Positions 17,857 through 28,777 of a DNA stretch of 35,177 nucleotides are shown here, piece after piece. The position numbers and the translations under genes were made by a program. Each line of letters opens with the position of its first letter. The stretch's first letter is position 1. Source of the DNA: Gammaproteobacteria bacterium. Its GTDB lineage: Bacteria; Pseudomonadota; Gammaproteobacteria; Pseudomonadales; Pseudomonadaceae. The DNA lies in the NCBI GenBank assembly GCA_012728415.1, contig JAAYFD010000067.1:1-35177 (forward strand). Direction: 5' to 3'. The notes beneath the pieces were generated by a model that made no database searches, was not told the DNA's origin, and was given only the letters and a program-made list of their open reading frames with translations.

Positions 17857-19743
17857 TTAGTCACGCAGGCCCAGCAAGGCTGGGCGTTCTTTCTTCGGAC
17901 TGCGGGCGTTTTCCAGTTGCTCCAGCTGTTCCAGGCTGGGCAAACGCTCGCCCTTGCGGATAATCAGCGGGGCATTGCCGGCCTGTTCCCGCTCGCGTCT
18001 GGCTGCGATATATGCAGGTGTTGGATCAGCTTTGACGAACAAGTCGGGATTTTGCTGGTGACGCTGATTTTGCCGGCGACCACCGGTGCGCCCTCCGGTC
18101 TGGGGGTTGCGGTTATTACGTGCAGCACGTGGGCGACGCTCCCCCGGGCTTTGCTGGCGGGCACGGTTGCCGCTGGCTACGCCCGGCTTGTTTTTGTAGG
18201 GACTAACGTAGTCAACGCTGTTGCCAAAGTTGTCGATTTCATCGTCAAGAAACTCTTCCGGGTCGCGGTCGGGCGGTAACGCCGGCTTGCCTGAAACAGC
18301 TTGCGTGCGACGGTTGTTACGGTTGTTTTGACGCTGGGTCTGGTTGTTGTCCCGGGCCTGATTGCGCTGCCGCGGGTTGCGGCCTCTGGGCTGCTCTTTG
18401 ACGGGCGTACTGTCGTCGGAGTCGGTTGTTTTTTGCTGCCTGTTATCGGCAGCATTCTGCTGCGGGCCTTTGCGCCGGCGGCCACGACCTTCCGGGGCGT
18501 TGCGCTGATTCCTGTTGCCGGCGGCTGGCTTGCGCTGATTACGTGACTGATCCGCTCTGGCGGGCTCGGCTTGCTCGGCCTGCAGGTTGGCGGCAATGGC
18601 CTGGTTGATGTCAAAGCCCATCCAGTCCCCTTCGGGGATGCGCAGGCCGATAACCTTTTCGATGTCGCGCAGCAGCTTTTGTTCACTGTGTGCAACCAGG
18701 GAGACCGCTTCGCCCGGGCGGCCAGCACGGCCGGTGCGGCCTATGCGGTGTACATAGTCTTCTTCGACGTTGGGCAGCTCGTAGTTGACCACGTGTGGCA
18801 GCTGGTCGATGTCCAGGCCGCGGGCAGCAATATCGGTGGCCACCAGGATGCGAATGTCATTGGTTTTGAAATCGGCCAGGGCGCGGGTGCGGGCGTTCTG
18901 GCTTTTGTTGCCATGAATGGCGGCGGCTGGCAGGCCGTTTTTGCTCAGGTACTCGGCCAGGCGGTTGGCGCCATGCTTGGTGCGCGTGAATACCAGGACT
19001 TGTTCCCATGCGCCCATGGTGATCAGGTGGGCCAGCAGTGCACGCTTGTGTGGTGCAGGAATCAGGAACATGCTCTGCTTGATGCGCTCAACGGTCGTGT
19101 TCGGTGGTGTTACCTCGATACGTACCGGGTTGTGCAGCAGGCGGTTGGCCAGGGTGGTAATGTCCTTGGAGAATGTCGCTGAAAACAGCAGGTTTTGACG
19201 CTTGGCTGGCAATTGCCTGAGTACTTTTTTGACGTCATGAATAAAGCCCATGTCGAGCATGCGGTCGGCTTCGTCCAGTACCAGAGTATCAACGGCACTG
19301 AGGTCTACGGCGTTTTGTCCGATCAGATCCAGCAGACGGCCCGGGCAGGCCACAAGGACATCAAGCCCTTTGGCCAGCGCGCGGATTTGCGGGTTGATGC
19401 CAACGCCGCCAAACACGCAGGCGCTGCGAAATGGCAATTCGGTTGCGTACAGGCGGAAGCTTTCTTCAACCTGGGCGGCCAGTTCACGAGTGGGGGCCAG
19501 TACCAGCACCCGCACTTGCCTGGGCTGCCGGGTCGGCTCCTGGTTGTCGGCAAAGATTTTTTGCAGGATGGGCAGCGCAAAGCCGCCGGTCTTGCCGGTG
19601 CCGGTTTGTGCGGCAACCATCAGGTCCTGCCCCTGCAGGGCGGCCGGGATGGCCTGCTGCTGGACCGGGGTGGGCGATTCGTAGCCGGCATTGTGTACGG
19701 CGGTAATCAGGGTTTGAGATAAACCGAGTGAAGCAAAGGACAT
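17857..19743 (-). CDS. rhlE: RhlE-type DEAD-box RNA helicase with long basic tail
   Basis: ATP-dependent RNA helicase for RNA turnover and ribosome assembly. The 628-aa protein has the Q motif ([14 protein letters not shown]), [31 protein letters not shown] and [11 protein letters not shown]. The catalytic core ends near residue 370. The remaining ~250 residues are low complexity, rich in Arg, Asn, Gln and Gly, and probably disordered and RNA-binding. RhlE proteins of pseudomonads have such extensions. It is 280 bp upstream-separated from metF on the same strand, so probably has its own promoter. Confidence 0.92.
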   Translation of the reverse strand: MSFASLGLSQTLITAVHNAGYESPTPVQQQAIPAALQGQDLMVAAQTGTGKTGGFALPILQKIFADNQEPTRQPRQVRVLVLAPTRELAAQVEESFRLYATELPFRSACVFGGVGINPQIRALAKGLDVLVACPGRLLDLIGQNAVDLSAVDTLVLDEADRMLDMGFIHDVKKVLRQLPAKRQNLLFSATFSKDITTLANRLLHNPVRIEVTPPNTTVERIKQSMFLIPAPHKRALLAHLITMGAWEQVLVFTRTKHGANRLAEYLSKNGLPAAAIHGNKSQNARTRALADFKTNDIRILVATDIAARGLDIDQLPHVVNYELPNVEEDYVHRIGRTGRAGRPGEAVSLVAHSEQKLLRDIEKVIGLRIPEGDWMGFDINQAIAANLQAEQAEPARADQSRNQRKPAAGNRNQRNAPEGRGRRRKGPQQNAADNRQQKTTDSDDSTPVKEQPRGRNPRQRNQARDNNQTQRQNNRNNRRTQAVSGKPALPPDRDPEEFLDDEIDNFGNSVDYVSPYKNKPGVASGNRARQQSPGERRPRAARNNRNPQTGGRTGGRRQNQRHQQNPDLFVKADPTPAYIAARREREQAGNAPLIIRKGERLPSLEQLEQLENARSPKKERPALLGLRD

Positions 19744-19980
19744 GCAGTCTTCCTGTGAATCGGCTGTGCCGATTAAAATGTGCGCATTTTTTGAATGACA
19801 GATAGACAGCGAAAACTCACTCCATCGAGGTGTTTCTCCGTGCGCCGGGAGAAATGCTGGATGGCAGCTATCTGTTTGAATCCGGCTTCAGCAGGGCTGA
19901 AAGGCAGCGCTGCATGCGTAGGCACGTTGCATGGTATGCGTAAAACAGTGCGGCGAACGTAGTCTGAAAGATCATTTCAT

Positions 19981-20006
19981 CCATGCCTGTACTGAGGCAG
20001 GCATGG
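19981..20006 (-). terminator. Hairpin downstream of metF, possible terminator
   Basis: CCATGCCTG / CAGGCATGG, a perfect 9-bp stem with an 8-base loop, 17 bp past the metF stop. On the minus strand it is followed by ATGAAATGATCTTTC, so the T-tract is poor. The rest of the 19744-20023 spacer shows nothing else I can name. Confidence 0.5.
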
Positions 20007-20023
20007 CGTTCGCAGGCATGCGC

Positions 20024-20872
20024 TTATTGGCGCTGGCTGAGCTGAAGGTTATTCCAAATGGCCAGGCTGGGTGCAGACTGGTTCAGGGTGTAAAAGTGCA
20101 GTCCGGGGGCACCGCCCTGTAGCAACTGTTCGCACATGGTGCTGATAACTTCGGTACCAAATGCCTGGATACTTGCAATGTCGTCGCCATAGGCTTCGAG
20201 CTGTTTGCGGATCCAGCGTGGCAGTTCGGCACCACAGGCATCGGAGAAGCGGGCCAGCTTGCTGTAGTTGGTAATCGGCATAATGCCGGGCACGATTGGA
20301 ATATCGACGCCTAGTGTACGCACTCTGTCGACAAAATAAAAGTAGCTGTCTGCATTAAAGAAATATTGGGTGATGGCGCTGTCGGAGCCGGCCTGTACTT
20401 TTCGGACAAAATTTTGCAGGTCATCTTCAAAGTTGCGGGCCTGGGGGTGCATTTCCGGGTAGGCGGCGACTTCGATGAAGAAGTGATCGCCAGTTTCTTC
20501 ACGGATGAACTCGACCAGTTCGTTGGCATAACGCAGTTCGCCGTTGGCCATGCCCATACCGGAGGGCAGGTCACCGCGCAGGGCAACGATACGGTTGATG
20601 CCGGCATCTTTGTAGATGTTAAGCAGCTGGCGCAGCTCCGCCTTGCTATCGCCAACGCAGGACAGGTGCGGCGCGGTGGGGATACCGGTTTCCTTGTCCA
20701 GCTGTAGCACAGTGTTCAGGGTGCGGTCCCGGGTGGAGCCGCCTGCGCCATAGGTGCAGGAAAAAAACTCGGGGTTATAGCTGGCCAGCTCTTTAGCCGT
20801 GATCAGCAGCTTTTCGTGGCCGGCCTCGGTTTTGGTAGGGAAAAACTCGAAACTGAAACGTTGTTTTGACAT
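20024..20872 (-). CDS. metF: MetF, 5,10-methylenetetrahydrofolate reductase
   Basis: FAD enzyme reducing methylene-THF to methyl-THF for methionine synthesis. ATG 20872 gives MSKQRFSFEFFPTKTEAG, the canonical MetF start with the catalytic Glu in FEFFP; the frame opens 33 codons earlier but that part has no MetF similarity. At 282 aa it is of normal length. Visible motifs: TYGAGGSTRD, ALRGDLP, and ITQYFFNADSYF for folate/FAD contacts. It lies on the same strand as ahcY but is separated from it by a 583-bp spacer filled with an inverted-repeat block. Confidence 0.96.
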   Translation of the reverse strand: MSKQRFSFEFFPTKTEAGHEKLLITAKELASYNPEFFSCTYGAGGSTRDRTLNTVLQLDKETGIPTAPHLSCVGDSKAELRQLLNIYKDAGINRIVALRGDLPSGMGMANGELRYANELVEFIREETGDHFFIEVAAYPEMHPQARNFEDDLQNFVRKVQAGSDSAITQYFFNADSYFYFVDRVRTLGVDIPIVPGIMPITNYSKLARFSDACGAELPRWIRKQLEAYGDDIASIQAFGTEVISTMCEQLLQGGAPGLHFYTLNQSAPSLAIWNNLQLSQRQ

Positions 20873-20963
20873 TGTTTTTTCTCTGAATATTTGGTTCTGT
20901 TGTTTTGCTGTAGCAGGTAGTGGTGTGGCTGCATCAGCGGAGTACAGGTTCTCCAGGGTCGTT

Positions 20964-21397
20964 GCAAGCACATCTGACCGCCATCCATGACGGCACAGCC
21001 CTGCTACACCTGTACCCCTGCTGACGCTACAAATTCCGTGCCAGCCCTAACACAGCCAAGAGAAGCGTTTGCGTACCTTGTCATCGCTGCCGGGCAGACC
21101 GGTGAGTTACGCACCTGGGTATGTGGTTTCGTACAGCATCGCACCATGCACCATGCACCATGCACCATGCACCATGCACCATGCACCATGCACCAGCTGC
21201 AAGCGACAAAAGCGCTCGTTAAAGATGCACTTTCTTCCAGCCCACACCCCAACCCTCCATCTGCACGGTGTGGGTTGGGTATCTGCTGTAGTGGAGCAAA
21301 GCCTCTGTCGCCATGGAAGGCAACAGGGAGCCTACAGGGCAGTTTTGCTCCTGCAAAAACTGCATTTCCGCCATCCGTGGCGGTCAGATGTACTTGC
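20964..21397. repeat. Inverted-repeat-bounded block between metF and ahcY (MITE-like)
   Basis: The left arm 20964-20983 and right arm 21378-21397 are inverted repeats of 20 bp with one mismatch. The 14-bp core ACATCTGACCGCCA (20970-20983) recurs exactly as TGGCGGTCAGATGT (21378-21391). A weaker match (7 of 10) continues inward. Each arm end can fold on itself (right: CCGCCA-TCCG-TGGCGG). The 434-bp interior holds a heptamer array and a further inverted repeat, CCCACACC/GGTGTGGG (21241-21274), and no gene. I see no clear target-site duplication, so a miniature mobile element is a hypothesis. Confidence 0.6.
21141..21195 (+). repeat. GCACCAT heptamer tandem array
   Basis: Seven perfect GCACCAT units followed by six bases of an eighth. 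A seven-base unit shifts frame at each copy, so this is not a coding repeat. It lies inside the inverted-repeat block, about 270 bp upstream of metF. Copy number could vary by slippage. Confidence 0.95.
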
Positions 21398-21455
21398 GGC
21401 GTCTTTGCGTAACTACAGCAGACACTCTTTCACACCACAGCAAAAAAACCACACA

Positions 21456-22856
21456 TCAATAACGATAGGTATCCGGCTTGTAGGGACCGTCCACAGTTAC
21501 GCCTATGTAGTCGGCCTGCTCCTGGGTCATGCGGGTTATGACGCCGCCAAAGCCCTTGACCATTTCCAGCGCCACTTCTTCATCCAGCTTCTTGGGCAGC
21601 ACTTCAACGGTCAGGCGACGGGCCTGGGTGTTGGCGTCCTGATCGGCAAACTTCAGATTAAACAAGTGAATCTGTGCCAGCACCTGGTTGGCAAAGGAGC
21701 CGTCCATGATGCGGCTGGGGTGGCCGGTGGCGTTGCCCAGGTTGACCAGGCGGCCTTCGGCCAGCAGGATCAGGTAATCATCATTTTGCGGGTCGAAACT
21801 GTCCTTGCCGGTGCGGTGAATCTTGTGTACCTGTGGTTTTACTTCTTCCCAGGCCCAGTTTTCACGCATGTAGGCGGTGTCGATTTCGTTGTCAAAGTGG
21901 CCGATATTGCAGACAACGGCACGCTTTTTCAGGGCTTTAAGCATGGGCGCATCACAAACATTGACGTTGCCGGTGGTGGTGACAATCAGGTCGATTTTGC
22001 CCAGCAGGTCGCGGTCGATGCTGGCGTCGGTGCCAAGGTTTTCACCGTTGATATAGGGGGATACCAGCTCGAAGCCGTCCATGCAGGCTTGCATGGCGCA
22101 GATCGGGTCTACTTCGGTGACCTTTACAATCATGCCTTCCTGGCGCAGGGACTGGGCCGAGCCCTTGCCCACGTCACCATAGCCGATAACCAGCGCCTGC
22201 TTGCCGGACAGCAGGTGGTCGGTGCCGCGCTTGATGGCGTCGTTGAGACTGTGGCGACAACCGTATTTGTTGTCATTCTTGCTCTTGGTCACAGAATCGT
22301 TGACGTTGATGGCCGGAACTTTCAGCGTGCCTTTTTTCAGCATCTCCAGCAGGCGGTGTACGCCGGTGGTGGTTTCCTCGGTGATGCCGTGAACGTTTTT
22401 CAGTACCTGCGGGAAGCGCTCGTGCAGGATGGCGGTCAGGTCGCCACCATCGTCCAGCACCATGTTGGCATCCCAGGGCTGGCCATCCTTGAGGATGGTT
22501 TGCTCAATGCACCAGACGTATTCTTCTTCGGTTTCGCCTTTCCAGGCAAATACCGGAATGCCGGCAGCGGCAATGGCGGCGGCGGCCTGGTCCTGAGTCG
22601 AGAAAATGTTGCAGGATGACCAGCGCACTTCGGCACCCAGCTCGATCAGGGTTTCGATCAGTACGGCGGTCTGGATGGTCATGTGGATGCAGCCGAGGAT
22701 TTTTGCGCCCTTTAGCGGCTGCTGGTCGGCATATTTGCGGCGCAGTCCCATCAGTGCCGGCATTTCGGACTCGGCAATGATGATTTCCTTGCGGCCCCAG
22801 TCGGCCAGGTTGATATCGGCAACTTTGTAATCGGTAAAACCGTTCGCAGCGCTCAT
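21456..22856 (-). CDS. ahcY: AhcY, S-adenosylhomocysteinase
   Basis: NAD-dependent enzyme splitting S-adenosylhomocysteine into adenosine and homocysteine. I chose ATG 22856 ([21 protein letters not shown]), placed nine bases after GGAG; an in-frame ATG five codons earlier overlaps that site. At 466 aa it has the long bacterial form. Visible motifs: [36 protein letters not shown], the NAD-binding [24 protein letters not shown], and the C-terminal dimer NAD contact [11 protein letters not shown]. The mRNA leader carries a SAH riboswitch, so substrate level should control expression. Confidence 0.97.
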   Translation of the reverse strand: MSAANGFTDYKVADINLADWGRKEIIIAESEMPALMGLRRKYADQQPLKGAKILGCIHMTIQTAVLIETLIELGAEVRWSSCNIFSTQDQAAAAIAAAGIPVFAWKGETEEEYVWCIEQTILKDGQPWDANMVLDDGGDLTAILHERFPQVLKNVHGITEETTTGVHRLLEMLKKGTLKVPAINVNDSVTKSKNDNKYGCRHSLNDAIKRGTDHLLSGKQALVIGYGDVGKGSAQSLRQEGMIVKVTEVDPICAMQACMDGFELVSPYINGENLGTDASIDRDLLGKIDLIVTTTGNVNVCDAPMLKALKKRAVVCNIGHFDNEIDTAYMRENWAWEEVKPQVHKIHRTGKDSFDPQNDDYLILLAEGRLVNLGNATGHPSRIMDGSFANQVLAQIHLFNLKFADQDANTQARRLTVEVLPKKLDEEVALEMVKGFGGVITRMTQEQADYIGVTVDGPYKPDTYRY

Positions 22857-22892
22857 AAATGAGTTCTCCATTCGTTAAACATGTATGCGAAT

Positions 22893-22976
22893 GGGCGCCG
22901 TTGCGAGGGTGCGGAGAAACCGCGGGAGAATCCGCACGAGCCTGACAGAGAACCTGCTGCAGCGCCCCTCGTGCGG
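22893..22976 (-). promoter_or_regulatory. SAH riboswitch of ahcY
   Basis: Read on the minus strand, the leader has CCGCACGAG (22968-22976) pairing with CTCGTGCGG (22932-22940) as the 9-bp P1-type helix. It also has the conserved GAGGGGCGCTGCAGC and CAGGCTCGTG segments, and ends GCAACGGCGCCC, whose GCGCCC can pair with GGGCGC near the 5' side. These match the conserved blocks of the SAH riboswitch class, known upstream of ahcY in pseudomonads, where ligand turns expression on. It ends about 37 bp before the ahcY ATG. Confidence 0.92.
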
Positions 22977-22987
22977 TGATAATCCAG

Positions 22988-23015
22988 AGTATAGCGGATT
23001 TGTAACACCTGTACA
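22988..23015 (-). promoter_or_regulatory. Candidate promoter of ahcY
   Basis: On the minus strand, TGTACA (23010-23015), 16 bases, TATACT (22988-22993, five of six to TATAAT). The predicted start falls a few bases before the riboswitch 5' helix, as expected for a riboswitch-led transcript. Confidence 0.6.
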
Positions 23016-23204
23016 GGCGATATCCGGATGAATTCGGGGCAAACGGTTGCAGTACGCTATCTCGAATACTGTTCGTGCCGGGAATATCTGGCGTCGATGG
23101 CAACGCTTTGCTATGGAGCTGGCGCTGCGGTGGGCGAGGTGTGTTGTTGGGCAAGAGTGCTGGTGCATGTTGTCCGGCTGAACTGTATTTTGAGCTGTTC
23201 GAAA

Positions 23205-23636
23205 TCAGCGCCGGAAGGCCAGTATGAGTACGCCGCCGGCGATCATGGCGATACCGGACCACTCGCGCAGCGATGGCCGCTCTCCCAGAAACAATACGGC
23301 AAACAGCACTACCAGTACGATGCTGAGCTTGTCGATGGGAGCAACCTTTGAGGCTTCACCCAGCTTCAGTACGCGAAAATAGCAAACCCATGAGGCGCCA
23401 GTGGCCAGCGCCGACAGGGCGAGAAACCATCACGTGCGTGCTGTTAGTGTCAGCGGGTTGCTCCATTTGCCGGTTAGCATGACAAAGGCGACCAGCACCA
23501 GCAGGATGATGGCGGTGCGGATCAGGGTAGCCAGGTCAGAGTCGACCTCTTGGACGCCAAGCTTGACGAAAATTGCTGTTAGTGCGGCAAAAATGGCGGA
23601 GAGAAAGGCCCAGTAGAACCCGCTATGAGTGGCCAT
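23205..23636 (-). pseudogene. EamA/DMT-family small transporter broken by one in-frame TGA
   Basis: Starting at ATG 23636 (MATHSGFYWAFLSAIFAALT), the frame is open for 68 codons, meets TGA at 23430-23432, then stays open and in register to a natural stop at 23205-23207. The second part (ALATGASWVCYFRVLKLGEA...) is clearly the rest of the same four- to five-helix EamA protein of about 143 aa. In relatives the region reads ART-W-L-F-L; here it is ART-stop-W-F-L, so the likely change is a Trp codon TGG to TGA. No frameshift is needed. It looks like a recent nonsense mutation or a sequencing error. Substrate unknown. Confidence 0.85.
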
Positions 23637-23853
23637 GGTGCAAGCATCCTGACAAAAAGCGGTGGCCGCCAGACTAGCATAACGGCGGTCTTTAGATAAG
23701 GCAGCCTGTGCCGCAGGGCAAGACTGTCTAGCAGCTGGCGGCTTAAGTTTTTTTGCCGAAACTGTTACCCTGCGCGTGCCCCGGGTATTGTAAAAAACGC
23801 TGCCCGGGAGGGCCGTTGTCCGGCTTTTATCATGTTTGTTTTGGGATGTCTGA

Positions 23854-24300
23854 ATGATGTTCAAGAGAGTGCTGGTGTTGTTTGCCGTGCTGGCCGTTTC
23901 TGCCTGTGGCGGAGTTGATCCGGACTCGCCATTGGGCAAGCGCAAGGTGATCTTCAAGGAAATGCTCAGTCTGAGTGAAGACCTGGGCGGCATGTTGCGT
24001 GGCCGTATTGCTTTTGACGAGCAGGCTTTTGCTGAAAAGGCCCGGCGTCTTGACGAAATCTCCCGTCAGCCCTGGCAGCACTTCGAGGAGGAAGTTAAAG
24101 ACAAGCAAAGCTCGGCGCGTGACGATGTCTGGAAGGAGCGTGAACGCTTTATGCAACTGGCAGCCGAGCTGGAAGACACCACAGAGCGGCTGGTGCAGTC
24201 AGCCAGTCAGCAGCCGCTGAATCCGGATGCGTTGGGGGTCCGGGTGGATGTGGTGGAAAAGGCCTGTGAAAGCTGTCACCAGGCGTTTCGCATTTATTAA
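23854..24300 (+). CDS. Cytochrome c'-like (class II c-type) lipoprotein
   Basis: A 148-aa exported haem protein. A lipobox ends V-S-A-C at Cys18. The rest is helical and rich in charged residues. The single haem motif C-E-S-C-H lies at residues 138-142, only six residues from the C-terminus (CHQAFRIY), the position seen in four-helix class II cytochromes c' and c556. Such proteins bind NO or carry electrons; which applies here cannot be told. Two ATGs are adjacent; either could start. It stands alone and converges on ligB. Confidence 0.85.
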   Translation: MMFKRVLVLFAVLAVSACGGVDPDSPLGKRKVIFKEMLSLSEDLGGMLRGRIAFDEQAFAEKARRLDEISRQPWQHFEEEVKDKQSSARDDVWKERERFMQLAAELEDTTERLVQSASQQPLNPDALGVRVDVVEKACESCHQAFRIY

Positions 24301-24318
24301 TTTGTGTATGAGGGAGCA

Positions 24319-24374
24319 GCCTGCCTCGCCGGCCCGGCAGGCCAGCCCGGACCCCGGATTTGGCTGCCGGGCTG
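24319..24374. terminator. Stem-loops between the cytochrome gene and ligB
   Basis: Two inverted repeats: GCCTGCC (24319-24325) with GGCAGGC (24336-24342), and CAGCCCGG (24343-24350) with CCGGGCTG (24367-24374). They lie in the convergent spacer and may end transcription from both sides, but neither has a clear T-tract. Confidence 0.4.
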
Positions 24375-24391
24375 CTGAGAATTGCGCTCGG

Positions 24392-26125
<1,734 letters not shown>

Positions 26126-26213
26126 TTAAACAGCGACTGGTTGGTGCTATAGACTGTAGTGCCTGTTTGTCCGACAAGCGCAAAATTATTTTTTCGGGCA
26201 GAGTGTTGTGGGT

Positions 26214-27539
26214 TCAGGCCTGTCGTGACAGGGGCAGGCTGACCCTGACCTGCAACCCGCCCAGCGGGCTGTCCTGCAGCTCAATGTCACCGTGCAGGGC
26301 CGAGACAATATCGGAAACGATGGCCAGCCCCAGCCCATGGCCGGGTGTCTGCTCGTCTTGGCGGCGACCCCGTTGCAAGACCAGCTGGCGTTTTGCGGCA
26401 GGGATTCCGGGACCGTCATCATCTACGTGGATAAGCAGCTGACGATTGCTTTGCTTCAGGCCCAGCTGGACGTGTCCGTGTGCCCACTTGCCGGCGTTAT
26501 CGAGCAGGTTGCCCAGCAGCTCCAGCAGGTCGTCGCGATCGAAGGGCAGCTGCAGTTCATGGCCAGACAGCCAGATAAAACGGATATGAGGGCCATGAAG
26601 CTGCTCCATCAGCTGCAACAGTGCGGGGATCTCCCTGTTGCAGATGAACAGCTTGCCACTGTGTTGCTCGCCTGCCATGCGGGCGCGACTGAGTTCGCGC
26701 TCAATGCGCTGCTGGATGATGCGCAGCTGCTCCTGCAGGATGCGCAGCAGCTCTGGCTGCTGCTGCAGTTCGGGGCGTGCCTGCAGACTGGAGAGTACGG
26801 CCAGTGGTGTCTTCAGTGCGTGCCCCAGATTGCCGGCGGCATTGCGTGAACGCTTGAGTTGCTCATCAATATGCTCCAACAGCTGGTTGATCTGTCCTAC
26901 CAGCGGTTTCATCTCTTCCGGCACAGCGGCGTCCAGCTGGTTGCGTTGTCCGCTTTCAAGTTCGGCCAGTTGGCGTCTGGCCCGTTCCAGCGGTCTGAGT
27001 GCATGCACGATCAGGCGCCATTGCAGCAGTATGACCAGAAGCAGAGCAGTGGCACCAATGCTTAGTCCCCAGCGACGGGCATTATAAAAACGCTCCAGTA
27101 CCGGGCGGTAATCTTCGGCTACCGTGACATCAACCTGTGCGTTGTCAACGCGGTAGCTCTTCTGATAACTGAGCAGTAGCTGGCCGTTCGGCCCGTTCAG
27201 CAGTTGCCGGGGTTGCGTTTCGGCTTCCAGCAGGGCGAAATCCCAAAGTGAGCGCGAGCGGGTGGGTACACCGTCTACTTCAATGATGAAGTAATAACCG
27301 GAAAAGGGTTGTGAGTACAGGGCGTCGTGGTGGCGATTGTTTACTATCAGCCGGTTGTCTTCTTCGTCGTGGATCAGTGCCGAGAGCAGGCTTTCGGCAT
27401 GTGCCCTGAGTTGCTCGTGGGTGTGCTCGCGCAGACTGTAATCCATCCAGAACAGGCCGATTTGTGCCAGTATGGCACCGGTAACAGCCAGCATCAGGGC
27501 CAGACTGACCAGCAGGCGGCGGGCAATCGAAGTTTGCAT
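26214..27539 (-). CDS. Sensor histidine kinase of a PepSY-associated two-component system
   Basis: Inner-membrane sensor, 441 aa. Helix 1 (residues ~8-30) and helix 2 (GATALLLVILLQWRLIV, ~155-175) flank a periplasmic domain of about 120 residues; then comes HAMP, an H-box GHALKTPLAVL, N-box LLGNLLDNAGKWA, G1 DDDGPGIP and G2 GHGLGLAIV. I chose ATG 27539, which overlaps the regulator stop (TGATG). The GNLGHALKTPL form is shared with PhoQ/QseC-like kinases. With the PepSY protein and regulator upstream, sensing of cations or envelope stress is likely; the signal is unknown. Confidence 0.9.
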   Translation of the reverse strand: MQTSIARRLLVSLALMLAVTGAILAQIGLFWMDYSLREHTHEQLRAHAESLLSALIHDEEDNRLIVNNRHHDALYSQPFSGYYFIIEVDGVPTRSRSLWDFALLEAETQPRQLLNGPNGQLLLSYQKSYRVDNAQVDVTVAEDYRPVLERFYNARRWGLSIGATALLLVILLQWRLIVHALRPLERARRQLAELESGQRNQLDAAVPEEMKPLVGQINQLLEHIDEQLKRSRNAAGNLGHALKTPLAVLSSLQARPELQQQPELLRILQEQLRIIQQRIERELSRARMAGEQHSGKLFICNREIPALLQLMEQLHGPHIRFIWLSGHELQLPFDRDDLLELLGNLLDNAGKWAHGHVQLGLKQSNRQLLIHVDDDGPGIPAAKRQLVLQRGRRQDEQTPGHGLGLAIVSDIVSALHGDIELQDSPLGGLQVRVSLPLSRQA

Positions 27540-28204
27540 CAATTGAGCCCGATAAAGCGGTAGCCCTGGCCACGCCGGGTTTGAATGCAGTGCCGGCCAA
27601 GCTTGCGGCGCAAATGGCTGACATGCACTTCGACCACGTTGGAGTCCGGCTCGGCTTCACCATCATACAGGTGGTCCTGTAACTGGCTTTTGCTCAGCAG
27701 CTGGCCGGGGTGCAGCATGAAGTAGCGCAGCAGGGCAAACTCGGCAGCGGTCAGCTCGGTTTCGCCAGACGGCAGCAAAACAGTCTGGCGGCGCTCATCA
27801 AGACGGACACCCTTCACTTCCAGTTGACTGTTGTTGCTGTGGCCATGGCTGCGTCGCAGCAAGGCGCGGATACGCAGCAGCAGTTCGTCGGGATGAAACG
27901 GTTTGCACAGGTAGTCATCGGCACCGGCTTGAAGGCCGTCAACACGCTCGCTCCAGCTGCTGCGGGCGGTCAGGATCAATACAGCCAGAGAAAGACCGTC
28001 TTTGCGCCATTGGCGCAAAATATCCAGCCCCGGCATGCCGGGCAGGCCGAGATCCAGAATAACCAGATCGTAGGGTTCAGTGGCGCCTTGGACCACGGCA
28101 TCGCGACCATCGGTGAGCCAGTCAACGGCGTAGCCCTGTTGTTTCAAGCTGGCGCACAGCTCATCGGCCAGTGTCACGTTATCTTCTACCAGTAGCAGAC
28201 GCAT
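27539..28204 (-). CDS. OmpR/PhoB-family response regulator
   Basis: A 221-aa regulator with a receiver domain (acidic E7-D8, phosphoacceptor D51 in [10 protein letters not shown], Lys in LCKPFHP) and a C-terminal winged helix ([14 protein letters not shown] recognition helix, RGQGYRF wing). It sits between the PepSY protein (2-bp gap) and the kinase (one-base overlap) and is co-transcribed with both. Similar to PhoP/QseB-type regulators; the targets are unknown. Confidence 0.93.
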   Translation of the reverse strand: MRLLLVEDNVTLADELCASLKQQGYAVDWLTDGRDAVVQGATEPYDLVILDLGLPGMPGLDILRQWRKDGLSLAVLILTARSSWSERVDGLQAGADDYLCKPFHPDELLLRIRALLRRSHGHSNNSQLEVKGVRLDERRQTVLLPSGETELTAAEFALLRYFMLHPGQLLSKSQLQDHLYDGEAEPDSNVVEVHVSHLRRKLGRHCIQTRRGQGYRFIGLN

Positions 28205-28206
28205 GA

Positions 28207-28533
28207 TCAGCTTTTCTCCTTGTCCCGTAGCAGCTCGCCGCTTTCGGCATCGAAGTAAAGTTTGTGCACCTCGCCATCACGGGTGAGCAGCTGCATTTTA
28301 TAGATATAGCCATTTTTTTTATGTGTCAGTTTCATTCCCAGCAGCCTGGCCTGCGGATAGTGCACCAGTGCCTGTGCCAGTAGTTGTTGGGCCGGAACGA
28401 TGCGGCCCTGCCGGCTCATTTCCAGAGCGTGGCGATGGTCAAGATCGTGTGCGGTGGCTGACCGAACGGGCAGCAGCGGTAGTAGAGCAGCCAGCAGCAT
28501 GACGGGCAGCTGAGATGACCTGCGATTGGACAA
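28207..28533 (-). CDS. Small periplasmic PepSY-domain protein, TTG start
   Basis: A 108-aa secreted protein at the head of a two-component operon. No suitable ATG exists; TTG at 28533 follows GGGAGGAG by six bases and begins a clear signal peptide ([30 protein letters not shown]). The mature part has the PepSY-type pattern [31 protein letters not shown]. PepSY proteins encoded beside PhoPQ-like systems often modulate the kinase. An earlier in-frame ATG at 28683 would add 50 residues unlike the family. Confidence 0.85.
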   Translation of the reverse strand: MSNRRSSQLPVMLLAALLPLLPVRSATAHDLDHRHALEMSRQGRIVPAQQLLAQALVHYPQARLLGMKLTHKKNGYIYKMQLLTRDGEVHKLYFDAESGELLRDKEKS

Positions 28534-28732
28534 GGTAGACTCCTCCCGGGTTGATCTTGAAGCAGACAGCACGGGCTGTATAACGCTTATCATACCCGGC
28601 GAGCTTAATTGAAGCTGAAGTGCTTTTGGCACCTTGCTGACGTGTCTGGCTACAGGAAGCTGGTAAAAAAATTTTTGACACAATGATTTTTGTCAAGTTT
28701 GATTTTGGGCAAGGTGCCCCCTGGGCTGCAGG

Positions 28733-28748
28733 TGTGATCATGATCACA
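28733..28748. promoter_or_regulatory. Perfect CRP/Vfr-type palindrome upstream of the P450 gene
   Basis: TGTGA-TCATGA-TCACA is an exact match to the CRP half-sites and is fully palindromic. Its end is 29 bp before the P450 ATG, so it would sit near or over the transcription start and more probably represses, or serves the divergent PepSY operon 200 bp away. A weaker FNR-like ATGAT-TTTT-GTCAA is at 28683-28696. Confidence 0.6.
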
Positions 28749-28777
28749 ATTTGAAGTGGTGCGTAGGAGGTATGATG

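Noticed and set aside
21141..21195. Heptamer array as a CRISPR
   Set aside because: The unit is seven bases with no spacers.
21069..22619. 516-codon plus-strand frame opposite ahcY
   Set aside because: It runs through the heptamer array and then antisense to ahcY; the only repeat in it comes from non-coding DNA.
23430..23432. In-frame TGA of the EamA gene as a selenocysteine codon
   Set aside because: It replaces a position where relatives have Trp, and no selenocysteine insertion element or selenoprotein family fits.
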